Of a DNA stretch of 64,000 nucleotides, positions 26,431 through 35,183 are shown piece by piece (within the stretch, counting starts at the first letter, position 1; the number at the start of each line of letters is the position of its first letter). The stretch covers positions 124,001 to 188,000 of the forward strand of contig JBNPWE010000003.1 in assembly GCA_050433985.1 (NCBI GenBank). The letters are read 5' to 3'. The DNA comes from JACIYW01 sp014359745. Lineage in GTDB: Bacteria > Pseudomonadota > Alphaproteobacteria > Rhodobacterales > Rhodobacteraceae. Under the pieces are notes generated by a model. It ran no database searches. It worked only from the letters and a program-made list of their open reading frames with translations, and was not told the origin of the DNA. The translations under genes and the position numbers were made by a program.

Positions 26431-28176
26431 TCATTCATCCTCGAAGGGATCCCATTCATCCTCGACCTCGGGCAGCGCCACAACCGCCGCCTCCGCCTCG
26501 CGCGTCTCGAGTGTCCTGATATCGCCGATCCGCGCGCCTGGAAAGGCCGCAAGCACCGCCTGCACCAGCGGATGATGCCGGGCCTCGGCCTCGGCCTCGG
26601 TGCGTTCGATGTTGCGGGCCTCATCGATGGTGGCCGCGCCCCCGGTGCCCACCACGCTGACGCCCCAGCGCTGCCCGGTCCAGCCCATCAGCCGCTGCGA
26701 CAGCCTTGCGGCCAGATCTGGCGGGGCATCGACCGTCGGCTGGAACTCTATCCGGCCGGGGGCATAGCGGGCCAGCCGCAGGCAGGTTTCCACCTCCAGC
26801 AGCAGCTTCATGTCGCGCTGGGCGCGGATCAGGGCCACGACCGCCTCGAAATCGGGATAGCGCACCGCCAGGCTCTGGGTCTGCGCGTGCTGCGCGGGGG
26901 CCGCCAGCGCCGCGCCCGCACCACCGCCTGCGCGTGGCGCGGGCCGCGCGGTCTGCGCCTGCGGCCCGCTTCCCGGTCCCGGCGCCGGGGTGGCGGGTGC
27001 GCCGGTGGGGGCCAGCCGCCCGTCAACCATATCGCGCATCAGCTTTTCGGGGTCGGGCAGGTCGGCCACATGGGTCAGCCGGATCACCGCCATCTCGGCG
27101 GCCATCATCGTGTTGGGCGCCTCGGCGACCTCTTCCAGCGCCTTGAGCAGCATCTGCCACATCCGCGTCAACACCCGCATCGGCAGGCCCGCCGCCATCG
27201 CCTGGCCGCGCAGCCGCTCATCCGGGCCGACGGTGGCATCCTCGGCGGCTTCGGGAGTGATCTTGATCACGCTGACCCAATGCGTCACCTCGGCCAGATC
27301 GCGCAGCACCATGGCCGGTTCGGCGCCATCGGCATATTGCGCCGACAGTTCCGCCAGCGCCCCCGCCGCATCGCCGCGCATGATCAGATCGAACAGATCC
27401 AGCACCCGGCCCCGATCCGCCAGCCCCAGCATGGCGCGCACCTGATCGGCGGTGGTCTCCCCCGCGCCATGGCTGATCGCCTGATCCAGCAGGCTGACCG
27501 CATCGCGCACCGATCCTTCGGCGGCGCGGGTGATCAGCGCCAGCGCGTCATCGGCCACCTGCGCCCCCTCGGCGGTGGCCAGCCGCGTCAGATGGGCGAT
27601 CATCACCTCGGGTTCGATCCGGCGCAGGTCGAACCGCTGGCAGCGCGACAGCACCGTCACCGGCACCTTGCGGATCTCGGTGGTGGCAAAGATGAATTTC
27701 ACATGCGGCGGCGGCTCTTCCAGGGTTTTCAGCAAGGCGTTGAACGATCCCGCCGACAGCATGTGCACCTCATCGAAGATCAGGATCTTGTAGCGCGCCT
27801 CGGACGGGCGATAGGGGATCGATTCCAGGATCTCGCGCATCTTGTCGACTTGCGTGTTCGACGCCGCGTCATATTCCAGCACATCGACATGCCGCCCCTC
27901 GGCAATCGCCCGGCAGGGCCCGCACTGCCCGCAGGGATCGGTCGTCGGCCCGCCCGTGCCATCGGGCCCGACGCAGTTCAGCCCCTTGGCAACGATGCGC
28001 GCCGTGGTGGTCTTGCCGGTGCCGCGAATCCCGGTCAGGATGAAGGCCTGCGCGATGCGATCCGCCGCAAAGGCGTTTTTCAACGTGCGCACCATCGGAT
28101 CCTGCCCGATCAGATCTTTGAATGTCGCGGGGCGGTATTTGCGGGCAAGAACCTGATAGGCGGGGGTGTCGGACAT
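26431..28176 (-). CDS. dnaX: DNA polymerase III subunits gamma and tau
   Basis: A 581-residue clamp-loader ATPase. Walker A GIRGTGKT at residues 49-56, four-Cys zinc site (Cys68, 82, 85, 88), Walker B ILIFDEVHML, SRC-like VLSRCQRFDLRRI, then a proline/alanine-rich linker near residue 390 and a C-terminal tau domain. First gene of the dnaX-ybaB-recR operon. No obvious slippery run for a gamma frameshift was noticed. Confidence 0.96.
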   Translation of the reverse strand: MSDTPAYQVLARKYRPATFKDLIGQDPMVRTLKNAFAADRIAQAFILTGIRGTGKTTTARIVAKGLNCVGPDGTGGPTTDPCGQCGPCRAIAEGRHVDVLEYDAASNTQVDKMREILESIPYRPSEARYKILIFDEVHMLSAGSFNALLKTLEEPPPHVKFIFATTEIRKVPVTVLSRCQRFDLRRIEPEVMIAHLTRLATAEGAQVADDALALITRAAEGSVRDAVSLLDQAISHGAGETTADQVRAMLGLADRGRVLDLFDLIMRGDAAGALAELSAQYADGAEPAMVLRDLAEVTHWVSVIKITPEAAEDATVGPDERLRGQAMAAGLPMRVLTRMWQMLLKALEEVAEAPNTMMAAEMAVIRLTHVADLPDPEKLMRDMVDGRLAPTGAPATPAPGPGSGPQAQTARPAPRAGGGAGAALAAPAQHAQTQSLAVRYPDFEAVVALIRAQRDMKLLLEVETCLRLARYAPGRIEFQPTVDAPPDLAARLSQRLMGWTGQRWGVSVVGTGGAATIDEARNIERTEAEAEARHHPLVQAVLAAFPGARIGDIRTLETREAEAAVVALPEVEDEWDPFEDE

Positions 28177-28398
28177 GCATTCTCCGGGGATTCGGCTGGG
28201 CCAAGATTAGGCCCGCCCCGCCCCGGCGTCCACCTGTCTTGACCAAAGGGGCAGATCACCGCGCCAGGGTCGGCATCGCCAGCCTTGCCTTTTTCTTTTG
28301 CCGCCGGGCATCGGTGATCTCTGGAAACGAGGCCCAAAGCTTGTCAGGCACGGGTTTTGCCGCCTGCGGTCATGTAAAAATCTTACCCGAACCACAAA
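28177..28398. other. Gap between dnaX and the rplT terminator
   Basis: About 220 bases with no gene recognised; holds the dnaX promoter region on the minus strand. An SRP RNA was looked for here because it neighbours dnaX in some bacteria; its conserved GGAAGGAAGCAGC-like core was not found. Confidence 0.4.
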
Positions 28399-28433
28399 CG
28401 AAAACCCCCGCGACACCATGGGTGCGCGGGGGT
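28399..28433 (-). terminator. Rho-independent terminator of rpmI-rplT
   Basis: Arms CCCCCGCG and CGCGGGGG with an inner CACC/GGTG stem and ATG loop; on the minus strand the hairpin is followed by TTTTCGTTTG. Located about 20 bases after the rplT stop. Confidence 0.85.
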
Positions 28434-28454
28434 GTTTGGTGCGGTGCGAAACCT

Positions 28455-28820
28455 TCAGGCCGGGATGGCGGCCCTGGCTTTTTCGGCGATGGCGTTGAAC
28501 GCCTCGGGTTCGTGCACGGCCAGATCGGCCAGAACCTTGCGATCCACTTCGATCCCGGCCAGCGCCAGACCGTTGATGAACCGCGAATAGGTCAGGCTGG
28601 CATCATAGGCGCGCACGGCGGCGTTGATGCGCTGGATCCACAGCGCGCGAAAGTTGCGCTTGCGCACCTTGCGGTCGCGGGTGGCGTATTGCTGCGCCTT
28701 GTCCACGGCCTGCGTTGCGGTGCGGAAATTGGTTGACCGGGCACCATAGTAACCCTTGGCCTTCTTGATCACCTTGCGGTGGGCGGCGTGGGTGACAACA
28801 CCCGATTTGACGCGTGACAT
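28455..28820 (-). CDS. rplT: 50S ribosomal protein L20
   Basis: A 121-residue L20: MSRVKSGVVTHAAHRKVIKK, AKGYYGARSTNFRTA, RDRKVRKRNFRALWIQRINA. Highly basic rRNA-binding protein needed for large-subunit assembly. Twelve bases downstream of rpmI and followed by a terminator. Confidence 0.98.
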   Translation of the reverse strand: MSRVKSGVVTHAAHRKVIKKAKGYYGARSTNFRTATQAVDKAQQYATRDRKVRKRNFRALWIQRINAAVRAYDASLTYSRFINGLALAGIEVDRKVLADLAVHEPEAFNAIAEKARAAIPA

Positions 28821-28832
28821 TGTTCAGCCTCC

Positions 28833-29033
28833 TCAGCGGTCGTAGGGCATGTAGGATTTGACGATCTTCGCATCCGGTGCCGACAGGATGGTGGACCCGC
28901 GCGCGTCGCGGATGAATTTCGTCGTCCGTTTGATCATGCCGTGCCGCTTGCCGGCCTGGCCTGCGACAACCTTGCCGGTTGCCGTCACCTTGAAGCGCTT
29001 TTTCGCGCTTGATTTGGTCTTCATCTTGGGCAT
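28833..29033 (-). CDS. rpmI: 50S ribosomal protein L35
   Basis: A 66-residue L35: MPKMKTKSSAKKRFKVTATG, with RHGMIKRTTK and the C-terminal YMPYDR. The correct start is ATG 29033; the frame stays open upstream but without homology. Translated just before rplT. infC is not adjacent here. Confidence 0.97.
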   Translation of the reverse strand: MPKMKTKSSAKKRFKVTATGKVVAGQAGKRHGMIKRTTKFIRDARGSTILSAPDAKIVKSYMPYDR

Positions 29034-29180
29034 TTCCATCTCCTTGGCGGGTGGTGAACGCACGACTCGGCATGCCACTCGGGCCGGACGCGCGATTATC
29101 AAGATGGGCCGTATACGCAGACCGGGCCCGCGAGGCAAGGCCAAATCGGCGGGCAAGGCCCGTGAAAGGCCGCGCGCCGG

Positions 29181-29405
29181 TCAGTTCACCAGTTTTGCCA
29201 CGACCCGCACAAAGGCGTGCGGCACATCGGCCCAGGTATAGCCGCCCGGCTTGCCCGATATGGCCAGCACGATCAGCCCGGTGGCGATCATGATCATCAC
29301 CGCCGCCGCGCGCGGCGTGCGCCCGTCGGTAAAGGCCCCGATGATCGAGACGATGGAAAACGCCCCGATCAACAATCCGATCACCAGGTAAAGATCAGGC
29401 TCCAT
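29181..29405 (-). CDS. Small membrane protein of unknown function
   Basis: About 74 residues with two hydrophobic helices (LYLVIGLLIGAFSIVSIIGAF and AAAVMIMIATGLIVLAI) separated by a short polar loop TDGRTPR, and a C-terminal GGYTWADVPHAFVRVVAKLV tail. It lies 22 bases downstream of pyk and is probably co-transcribed with it. No function can be assigned. Confidence 0.75.
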   Translation of the reverse strand: MEPDLYLVIGLLIGAFSIVSIIGAFTDGRTPRAAAVMIMIATGLIVLAISGKPGGYTWADVPHAFVRVVAKLVN

Positions 29406-29427
29406 CTCTGCCCCCAAAGCGCAAAGC

Positions 29428-30873
29428 TTACTCGGGTTCGCTGCGATAAATCAATCTTTCCTCGCAGGGGGCGACGCGCAGGATATTGGTGGTTCCCGGC
29501 ACGTTGAAGGGGATGCCGGCCGTCACCACGATCTGATCGCTGGCCTCGGCAAAGCCGTCGCGGCGCGCGGCGCGCACGGCCTGCACCACGGCGGTCTTGA
29601 ACCGGTCCACATCGCCCACGATCACGCAATGCGTGCCCCATGTCAGCGCCAGACGCCGCGCCGTCGCCTGAACCGAGGTCAGGGCGATGATCGGCACGCG
29701 CGGGCGTTCGCGCGCGGTCAGCGCCACGGTGGTGCCGGATTCGGAAAAACAGCAGATCGCCCTGATATCGGCGGTTTCGGCAATCTCGCGCGCGGCGGCC
29801 ACGATGCCTTCGGCCACGGTGGTGCGGTTGGCGCGGCGCGATGCCTCGATCACCTCGCGATAGGTGATGTCGCCTTCCACCTCTATCGCGACGTTGTTCA
29901 TGGTGGTCACCGCCTCGACCGGGTAATCCCCCGCCGCCGATTCCGCCGACAGCATCACCGCATCGGCGCCCTCATAGATGGCGTTGGCGACATCCGATAC
30001 CTCGGCGCGGGTCGGCACCGGGCTTTCGATCATCGATTCCAGCATCTGCGTGGCCACGATCACCGGTTTCGCCGCCGCGCGCGCATCGCGCACCAGGCGT
30101 TTCTGGATGGGGGGCACGTTCTGCACCGGGCATTCCACCCCCAGATCGCCGCGCGCCACCATGATGCCATCCGACACCGCCAGAATGGCGTCAAAGGCGC
30201 GCACGCCCGCCGGTTTCTCGATCTTCGACATGATCGCGGCGCGCCCGCGCACCAGCGCGCGCGCCTCTGTCACATCTTCGGGGCGCTGCACGAAACTGAG
30301 CGCGAGCCAGTCCACCCCAAGGTCGCAGACGAAATCCAGATCGGTGCGATCCTTGTCCGACAGCGCGGCAAGGGGCAACACCACATCGGGCACGTTCACG
30401 CCCTTGCGGTTGGAAATGGTGCCGCCGACAACCACCGTGCAATTGGCGAAATCCGGGCCGCATGTCTCTACCGACAGGCGGATCTTGCCGTCATTGATCA
30501 ACAGCGCGGCACCCGGTTCAAGCGCTGCGAATATCTCGGGGTGGGGCAGGCGCACGCGGCTGGCATCGCCGGGCGCCTCATTCAGATCCAGCCGAAAGGC
30601 GGCGCCCTCGACCAGCTCGGCCTCGTCATCCGTGAATGTGCCCACCCGCAGTTTCGGCCCCTGAAGATCTGCCAGAATCCCGATCGGTCGGCCAAGCTCT
30701 GCCTCGACCTTTCGGATGATGGCGTGGCGGGCGCGGATGTCTTCGTGGGTGCCATGGCTCATGTTCAGGCGGAACACATCGGCCCCGGCCAGATAAAGCG
30801 CGCGGATCGTGTCATGGTCATTCGAGGCGGGGCCAAGCGTGGCCACGATCTTTACGTTGCGCAGGCGTCTCAT
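29428..30873 (-). CDS. pyk: Pyruvate kinase
   Basis: A 481-residue glycolytic enzyme making pyruvate and ATP from PEP. N-terminal KIVATLGPASNDHDTI, LNMSHGTHEDI, active-site MSKIEKPAGVRAFDAIL with the catalytic Lys, ARGDLGVECPVQNVP metal-binding loop, and MLESMIESPVPTRAEVSDVA. Full length. Confidence 0.97.
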   Translation of the reverse strand: MRRLRNVKIVATLGPASNDHDTIRALYLAGADVFRLNMSHGTHEDIRARHAIIRKVEAELGRPIGILADLQGPKLRVGTFTDDEAELVEGAAFRLDLNEAPGDASRVRLPHPEIFAALEPGAALLINDGKIRLSVETCGPDFANCTVVVGGTISNRKGVNVPDVVLPLAALSDKDRTDLDFVCDLGVDWLALSFVQRPEDVTEARALVRGRAAIMSKIEKPAGVRAFDAILAVSDGIMVARGDLGVECPVQNVPPIQKRLVRDARAAAKPVIVATQMLESMIESPVPTRAEVSDVANAIYEGADAVMLSAESAAGDYPVEAVTTMNNVAIEVEGDITYREVIEASRRANRTTVAEGIVAAAREIAETADIRAICCFSESGTTVALTARERPRVPIIALTSVQATARRLALTWGTHCVIVGDVDRFKTAVVQAVRAARRDGFAEASDQIVVTAGIPFNVPGTTNILRVAPCEERLIYRSEPE

Positions 30874-31039
30874 GCGGGCGGTTCCCTTCCGGCGGTTGTC
30901 ATGCGGGGCAGGCGGCGCTGTTGCCCCCGGTCAGCATCGTGTATGGCGGGTTTCGCCACATGCAGCAATGCCGCCGGGGTTGATCTTTGGCGGCAGGATG
31001 CCAAGATTTTGTGAAAGCCCCCAACCGCAAGGATATGAC

Positions 31040-31333
31040 ATGGACGACCAGACCCGCGTTGAACTGGAAGCCGCCGCCTTTCGCCGTCTGCGCGACCATC
31101 TGCAAACCCGCACCGATGTGCAGAACATCGACCTGATGAACCTTGGCGGCTTCTGCCGCAACTGCCTGAGCCGCTGGTACCATGAGGCCGCCGAGGAACG
31201 CGGCCTGGCCCTTGATCGCGAGGCCGCGCGCGAGGCGGTTTACGGCATGCCCTATGCCGCGTGGAAGGAAAAATACCAGCGCGAGGCAACACCCGACCAG
31301 CAGGCCGCATTCAGGGAATCGCACAAGCACTGA
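31040..31333 (+). CDS. DUF1244 (SMc04008-like) domain protein
   Basis: A 97-residue protein beginning MDDQTRVELEAAAFRRL with the family's conserved core VQNIDLMNLGGFCRNCLSRW and AVYGMPYAAWKEKYQ. Two cysteines in FCRNC may bind metal. Small cytoplasmic protein of unknown role, common in Proteobacteria. Divergent from pyk. Confidence 0.88.
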   Translation: MDDQTRVELEAAAFRRLRDHLQTRTDVQNIDLMNLGGFCRNCLSRWYHEAAEERGLALDREAAREAVYGMPYAAWKEKYQREATPDQQAAFRESHKH

Positions 31334-31399
31334 TCGCGCCAACACCCGCCCAACACCTTGCGCGGCGCGGGCCATTCGGCGGTTTCCAGGGATTTCCAG

Positions 31400-31428
31400 A
31401 AAAACCCAAGCCGGTTCAACGGCTTGGG
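31400..31428 (-). terminator. Rho-independent terminator, minus strand
   Basis: Arms CCCAAGCCG and CGGCTTGGG around GTTCAA; on the minus strand followed by TTTTTC. Likely ends the dat transcript, about 290 bases past its stop. Confidence 0.7.
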
Positions 31429-31525
31429 GCATGGGTGTTTCGCGCGCGAAACATCGTTTGTTAACAGATGGTTAAGGGGATTCTGGTCCGGGGCTGTTGC
31501 CCCGCCCGGTGCGCGCATGGCGGGC

Positions 31526-31553
31526 GGAGGATGAGTATTTGGGCCAAGATGAA
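31526..31553 (+). repeat. GAGTATTT intergenic element, CCAAGATGAA subtype
   Basis: GGAGGATGAGTATTT followed by GGGCCAAGATGAA, preceded by a CCGCCC...GGGCGG imperfect hairpin at about 31504-31528. Confidence 0.85.
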
Positions 31554-31617
31554 ATGACCGAGGCTTTTCTTGGGCGGTCAGGGGCGGGTCTGATCGGGCG
31601 TAGCGCGCGCCTTTGCA

Positions 31618-31638
31618 CATCCTCTCGAAAAAATACTC
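31618..31638 (-). repeat. GAGTATTT intergenic element, TTTTCGAGAGGATG subtype
   Basis: On the minus strand GAAGATGAGTATTTTTTCG then AGAGGATG. It shares the GATGAGTATTT core with the neighbouring element at 31526 but has the other 3' half, and lies in inverted orientation to it. Confidence 0.85.
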
Positions 31639-31714
31639 ATCTTCCGCGCAGAGGTCCGCGCGCAGCGGTCAGGGGATCGCCCCGGTTGACCCACAGGCAC
31701 AGCGCCTGCGCCGG

Positions 31715-32566
31715 TCAGATCGCCGCCGACCGGCAGGCTTCCAGATAGATTTCGCGCAGGCGGCGCGCCACCGGGCCGGGGGTGCCGTTGCCCAGAACCG
31801 CATCGTCGATCTGCACCACCGGATGCACAAAGCTGGTGGCCGAGGTGATGAACGCCTCGTCCGCCGCCTTTGCCTCTTCCAGGGTAAAGGCGCGTTCCTC
31901 GACCACCATCTGCGCCTCGCGCGCGAACCGCAGGATCGCGGTGCGGGTGATGCCGGCCAGAATTTCATTGCCCAGATGCCGGGTGATGATGCGCCCGCCC
32001 TTGACGATATAGGCGTTGTTCGATGTGCCTTCGGTGATCAACCCATCCTCGACCATCCAGGCGTCATCGGCGCCGGCCTTTTTGGCCATCATCTTGGCCA
32101 TCGACGGGTACAGCAGTTGCACCGTCTTGATATCGCGCCGACCCCAGCGGATATCCTCGACCGAGATGACCTTGAGGCCCTTTTCGGCCACCGGGCTGTT
32201 CGCCAGGATCTTGTGCTGGGTGAACAGGACCAGCGTCGGGCTGGGGTGTTCGGGATAGGCGAAATCGCGATCGGCGGCGCCGCGCGTGACTTGCAGATAC
32301 ACCAGCCCTTCGGTGACGTTGTTGCGCGTCACCAGGTCGCGGTGAATTTCCAGCAATTCCGCGTCGGAACAGGGCGCGGCCATGTCGAGTTCCGCCAGCG
32401 ACCGGGCCAGCCGCGCGGCGTGGCCCGCGAAATCGATCAGCTTGCCGTCGAGCACGCTTGTGACCTCATACACCCCGTCGGCGAACAGGAACCCACGGTC
32501 GAAGACCGAGATCCTGGCCTGATCCTCGGGCACATAGTCGCCGTTCACATAGACGGTGCGGGTCAT
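31715..32566 (-). CDS. dat: D-amino-acid transaminase (class IV aminotransferase)
   Basis: A 283-residue PLP enzyme. N-terminal VYVNGDYVPEDQARISVFDRGFLFADG shortened here to its key parts YVNG and DRGFLFADGVYE, catalytic lysine in RRDIKTVQLL (Lys147), EGTSNNAYIV phosphate/cofactor loop. It interconverts D-alanine and D-glutamate, supplying D-Glu for peptidoglycan; a branched-chain enzyme is less likely given DRGF/LFADGVYE. Confidence 0.88.
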   Translation of the reverse strand: MTRTVYVNGDYVPEDQARISVFDRGFLFADGVYEVTSVLDGKLIDFAGHAARLARSLAELDMAAPCSDAELLEIHRDLVTRNNVTEGLVYLQVTRGAADRDFAYPEHPSPTLVLFTQHKILANSPVAEKGLKVISVEDIRWGRRDIKTVQLLYPSMAKMMAKKAGADDAWMVEDGLITEGTSNNAYIVKGGRIITRHLGNEILAGITRTAILRFAREAQMVVEERAFTLEEAKAADEAFITSATSFVHPVVQIDDAVLGNGTPGPVARRLREIYLEACRSAAI

Positions 32567-32611
32567 GTCATCCTCCTGCGTGTCAGTGCCCTTCGGGGGC
32601 GGGTGCGGGGC

Positions 32612-33577
32612 CTATCCCCAAAGCGCGGGCAACGGGGGATGCACCCCTTCGCCATCATATTGCAAGGGAAAATCACGATCGCGGGCCAGCAGCAAGGGGC
32701 CATCAAGATCGGTGATCGCCGCATCCTGCGCCAGCAGAACGGCGGGGGCCATGGCAAGGCTGGTGCCGACCATGCAGCCGACCATCACGCCGAACCCCGC
32801 GGCAAGGGCGGCATGGCGCAGCGCCAGCGCCTCGGTCAATCCGCCGGTCTTGTCGAGCTTGATGTTGACCATGTCATATTTGCCCGCAAGCGCGGATAAC
32901 GAGGCGCGATCATGGCAGGATTCGTCGGCGCAGACCGGCAGGGGCCGGGCGATTTCGGCCAGCATCCCATCGTCGCCCGCGGGCAGCGGCTGTTCGACCA
33001 GCGCCACGCCAAGGCGCACAAGATGCGGGGCAAGATCGGCATAGACATCGGCGCACCACCCTTCATTCGCATCGACGATCAGGCGGGATTTCGGCGCGCC
33101 CGCGCGCACCGCCTCGATCCTTGGCATGTCTTCGGGGGTGCCAAGCTTGATCTTCAGAAGCGGGCGGTGGGCGTGGCGCGCCGCCGCCGCGCGCATGTTT
33201 TCGGGCGTATCGAGCGACAGGGTAAAGGCGGTGATCCGTGGCTTTGGCGCGGGCAGGCCGACCAGATCCCACACCCGGCGCCCCGCCTGTTTCGCCTGCC
33301 AATCCCACAGCGCGCAATCAACCGCGTTGCGCGCCGCACCCGGCGGCAGCAGGGATTGCAGCGCCCTGCGATCAAACCCGGCGGGCAGCGCGGCGATCTG
33401 CGCCAGCACCAAGGCCGGGGTTTCGCCATAGCGCGCATAGGGCACGGCTTCGCCCCGGCCGCTGTGGCCCGCATCGGACAGGGTGACGGTGATCACTTGT
33501 GCGGTGTCGCGCGACCCGCGCGAGATGGTGAAGGATTCGGCCAGCGGGAACGACTCGGGCCGGGCTGCGATGTGCAT
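32612..33577 (-). CDS. Dipeptide epimerase (L-Ala-D/L-Glu epimerase), enolase superfamily
   Basis: A 321-residue enolase-superfamily enzyme: KIKLG (catalytic Lys pair, near residue 140), metal ligands in LIVDANEGW, ALVEQPLPAGDD and VCADESCHD, and second-half catalytic NIKLDKTGG. This pattern is that of Ala-Glu epimerases in murein-peptide recycling, which suits the D-amino-acid transaminase next door. The start ATG overlaps the moaE stop by one base. Confidence 0.9.
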   Translation of the reverse strand: MHIAARPESFPLAESFTISRGSRDTAQVITVTLSDAGHSGRGEAVPYARYGETPALVLAQIAALPAGFDRRALQSLLPPGAARNAVDCALWDWQAKQAGRRVWDLVGLPAPKPRITAFTLSLDTPENMRAAAARHAHRPLLKIKLGTPEDMPRIEAVRAGAPKSRLIVDANEGWCADVYADLAPHLVRLGVALVEQPLPAGDDGMLAEIARPLPVCADESCHDRASLSALAGKYDMVNIKLDKTGGLTEALALRHAALAAGFGVMVGCMVGTSLAMAPAVLLAQDAAITDLDGPLLLARDRDFPLQYDGEGVHPPLPALWG

Positions 33578-34035
33578 CAGGGCTTCCAGCGATCCAGTGC
33601 CGCCTCGTCGGCGTCTTGGGCCGTGACCCAGTGCGCGCCGCCTTCGGTGATTTCCTTTTTCCAGAACGGCGCGCGGGATTTGAGGTAATCCATCAGGAAT
33701 TCCGCCGCGGCAAAGGCATCCCCCCGGTGGCCTGCGGCGGTGGCGACCATCATGATCACCTCGCCCGGTTGCATCGGCCCGTAACGATGGATCACCAGCG
33801 CATCGGCCAGCGACCAGCGCGCCGTGGCCTGATCGACCATGGCCTGAATGGCGGGTGCGGTCATGCCGGGGTAATGTTCGATCTCCATCGCTTGCAGGGT
33901 GCCGGTGTCGTCGCGCACCACGCCGGTGAAGGTGACGACGGCGCCGATATCGCGGCGTCCGGCAGACAGGGTTGCGGCGAAGGCCGCCGCTTCGGCCCCC
34001 AGATCGAAAGGTTCTGCCTGCACCCGCACCGCCAT
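33577..34035 (-). CDS. moaE: Molybdopterin synthase catalytic subunit MoaE
   Basis: A 152-residue MoaE: VVTFTGVVRDD, LEIEHYPGM-type MEIEHYPGMT, IHRYGPMQPGEVIMMV, and the catalytic lysines in FWKKEITEGG. It adds sulfur to precursor Z (cPMP) using MoaD thiocarboxylate. Three bases downstream of moaD. Confidence 0.96.
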   Translation of the reverse strand: MAVRVQAEPFDLGAEAAAFAATLSAGRRDIGAVVTFTGVVRDDTGTLQAMEIEHYPGMTAPAIQAMVDQATARWSLADALVIHRYGPMQPGEVIMMVATAAGHRGDAFAAAEFLMDYLKSRAPFWKKEITEGGAHWVTAQDADEAALDRWKP

Positions 34036-34038
34036 GGC

Positions 34039-34287
34039 CTAGCCCCCGGTCATCGGCGGAAAGAACGCCACCTCGCGCACGCCTTTCAGGGGCGCGTCGA
34101 AATCGGTCAGTTCCTGATCGACGGCCACGCGCAGCGCGCCCAGATCGGCAAAGGCCATGGCATAGCGTTCCTCGCGGTCGCGCAGTTGCGCGACCAGATC
34201 GGCGACGGTGGCGGCGTCGGTGGTGATGCGTTCGCGCGGCAGGCCGATGCGTTCGCGTACCCAGGCAAAATACAGAACCTCGATCAT
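34039..34287 (-). CDS. moaD: Molybdopterin synthase sulfur carrier subunit MoaD
   Basis: An 82-residue ubiquitin-fold sulfur carrier, MIEVLYFAWVRERIG at the N-terminus and the diagnostic C-terminal diglycine in FFPPMTGG. Four-base overlap with pgsA; partner MoaE follows directly. Confidence 0.95.
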   Translation of the reverse strand: MIEVLYFAWVRERIGLPRERITTDAATVADLVAQLRDREERYAMAFADLGALRVAVDQELTDFDAPLKGVREVAFFPPMTGG

Positions 34288-34955
34288 TCCGGCCCCTCAT
34301 CCCGCAGAAACGGCTGCGCCTTGTGAAAGTAGTCCCATCCGGTCAGGGCTGTCAAAATCGCGGCCAGCCAGATCAGGCCAAGGCCCAGCAGCCCCGCCGA
34401 CCAGCCCGCCATCGCCGTCACCCACAGCGGATTCCAGTCATCCGGGCCGACGGTCATTTGCAGATCATAGGCCGAAGGGTCAAGCACCCGGTAGATCCGC
34501 AGATGCATCGTTTCCAGCCCCGACCCGGCGAACAGCACCGCGATTGCGGTCATCTGGGTGGTGGTTTTCCATTTGGCCAGCCGCGTGACCCGCAGCAACC
34601 CCGCCTGCGCCCCCAGAAATTCGCGCAGGCCCGACACGAACACCTCGCGAAACAGAATGATCGTGGCGGGCAGGATCAGCCAGGGGTTCAGCCCGGAATA
34701 GCCCACGATGACCATCAGCGCGATGACCACCATCGCCTTGTCGGCGATCGGATCAAGCATCGCGCCGAATTTCGATTCCTGTTTCCACAGCCGCGCCAGA
34801 TAGCCATCAAAGAAATCGGTGATCGCGGCCGACAGAAACAGCGCCAGCGCAAGGAAATCCGCCGCCGGGCGATGAAAATAAAGAAACATGACCGCCACGC
34901 CGGGTGCGGCCAGCAGGCGCAGCACAGTCAGGATATTGGGCACGGTCCAGGTCAT
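34284..34955 (-). CDS. pgsA: CDP-diacylglycerol-glycerol-3-phosphate 3-phosphatidyltransferase
   Basis: A 223-residue integral membrane enzyme starting MTWTVPNILTVLRLL. The CDP-alcohol phosphotransferase motif is intact: DG-YLAR, then G-x3-D-x3-D in DFFDGYLAR...KFGAMLDPIADK. It makes phosphatidylglycerol phosphate. Lies between uvrC and moaD, an arrangement common in Rhodobacterales. Confidence 0.96.
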   Translation of the reverse strand: MTWTVPNILTVLRLLAAPGVAVMFLYFHRPAADFLALALFLSAAITDFFDGYLARLWKQESKFGAMLDPIADKAMVVIALMVIVGYSGLNPWLILPATIILFREVFVSGLREFLGAQAGLLRVTRLAKWKTTTQMTAIAVLFAGSGLETMHLRIYRVLDPSAYDLQMTVGPDDWNPLWVTAMAGWSAGLLGLGLIWLAAILTALTGWDYFHKAQPFLRDEGPE

Positions 34956-35166
34956 GACCACATCTCTAGCGCGTCCGCCGGGCGTAGGAAAGGCGCGATA
35001 ACGCGATATCGGGCGGGGCGGTTGCCCGATGGCGGGGGGTTACGCCGCGTGGTCAGGGGCAGTTCGGGTCAACATCACAGGTCAGCGGAACATAGCCCTG
35101 CCAGATTGCCCTGCCGATCGCCCGCGCAACCTTGGCATGGTATCGGGCAGAAGCGTTCCGAAATTC

Positions 35167-35174
35167 AAATACTC
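35167..35174 (-). repeat. Degenerate GAGTATTT element
   Basis: GCGCGAGTATTTGAATTT on the minus strand, ten bases after the uvrC stop; GC-rich flank and core kept but neither known 3' half. Possibly a decayed copy. Confidence 0.4.
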
Positions 35175-35183
35175 GCGCGCGGG

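Larger units (their letters stand above)
31334..31714. other. Convergent intergenic region with terminator and two repeat elements
   Basis: About 380 bases between DUF1244 (plus) and the transaminase (minus). It holds a hairpin terminator (31405-31428) and two GAGTATTT elements facing each other (31526-31553 and 31618-31638). No gene seen. Confidence 0.7.

Noticed and set aside
26218..28242. 674-codon plus-strand frame opposite ybaB and dnaX
   Set aside because: Shadow of dnaX; no recognisable motif.
28177..28450. Possible SRP (4.5S) RNA upstream of dnaX
   Set aside because: The conserved GGAAGGAAGCAGC-type apical loop was not found on either strand; only the rplT terminator hairpin is clear.
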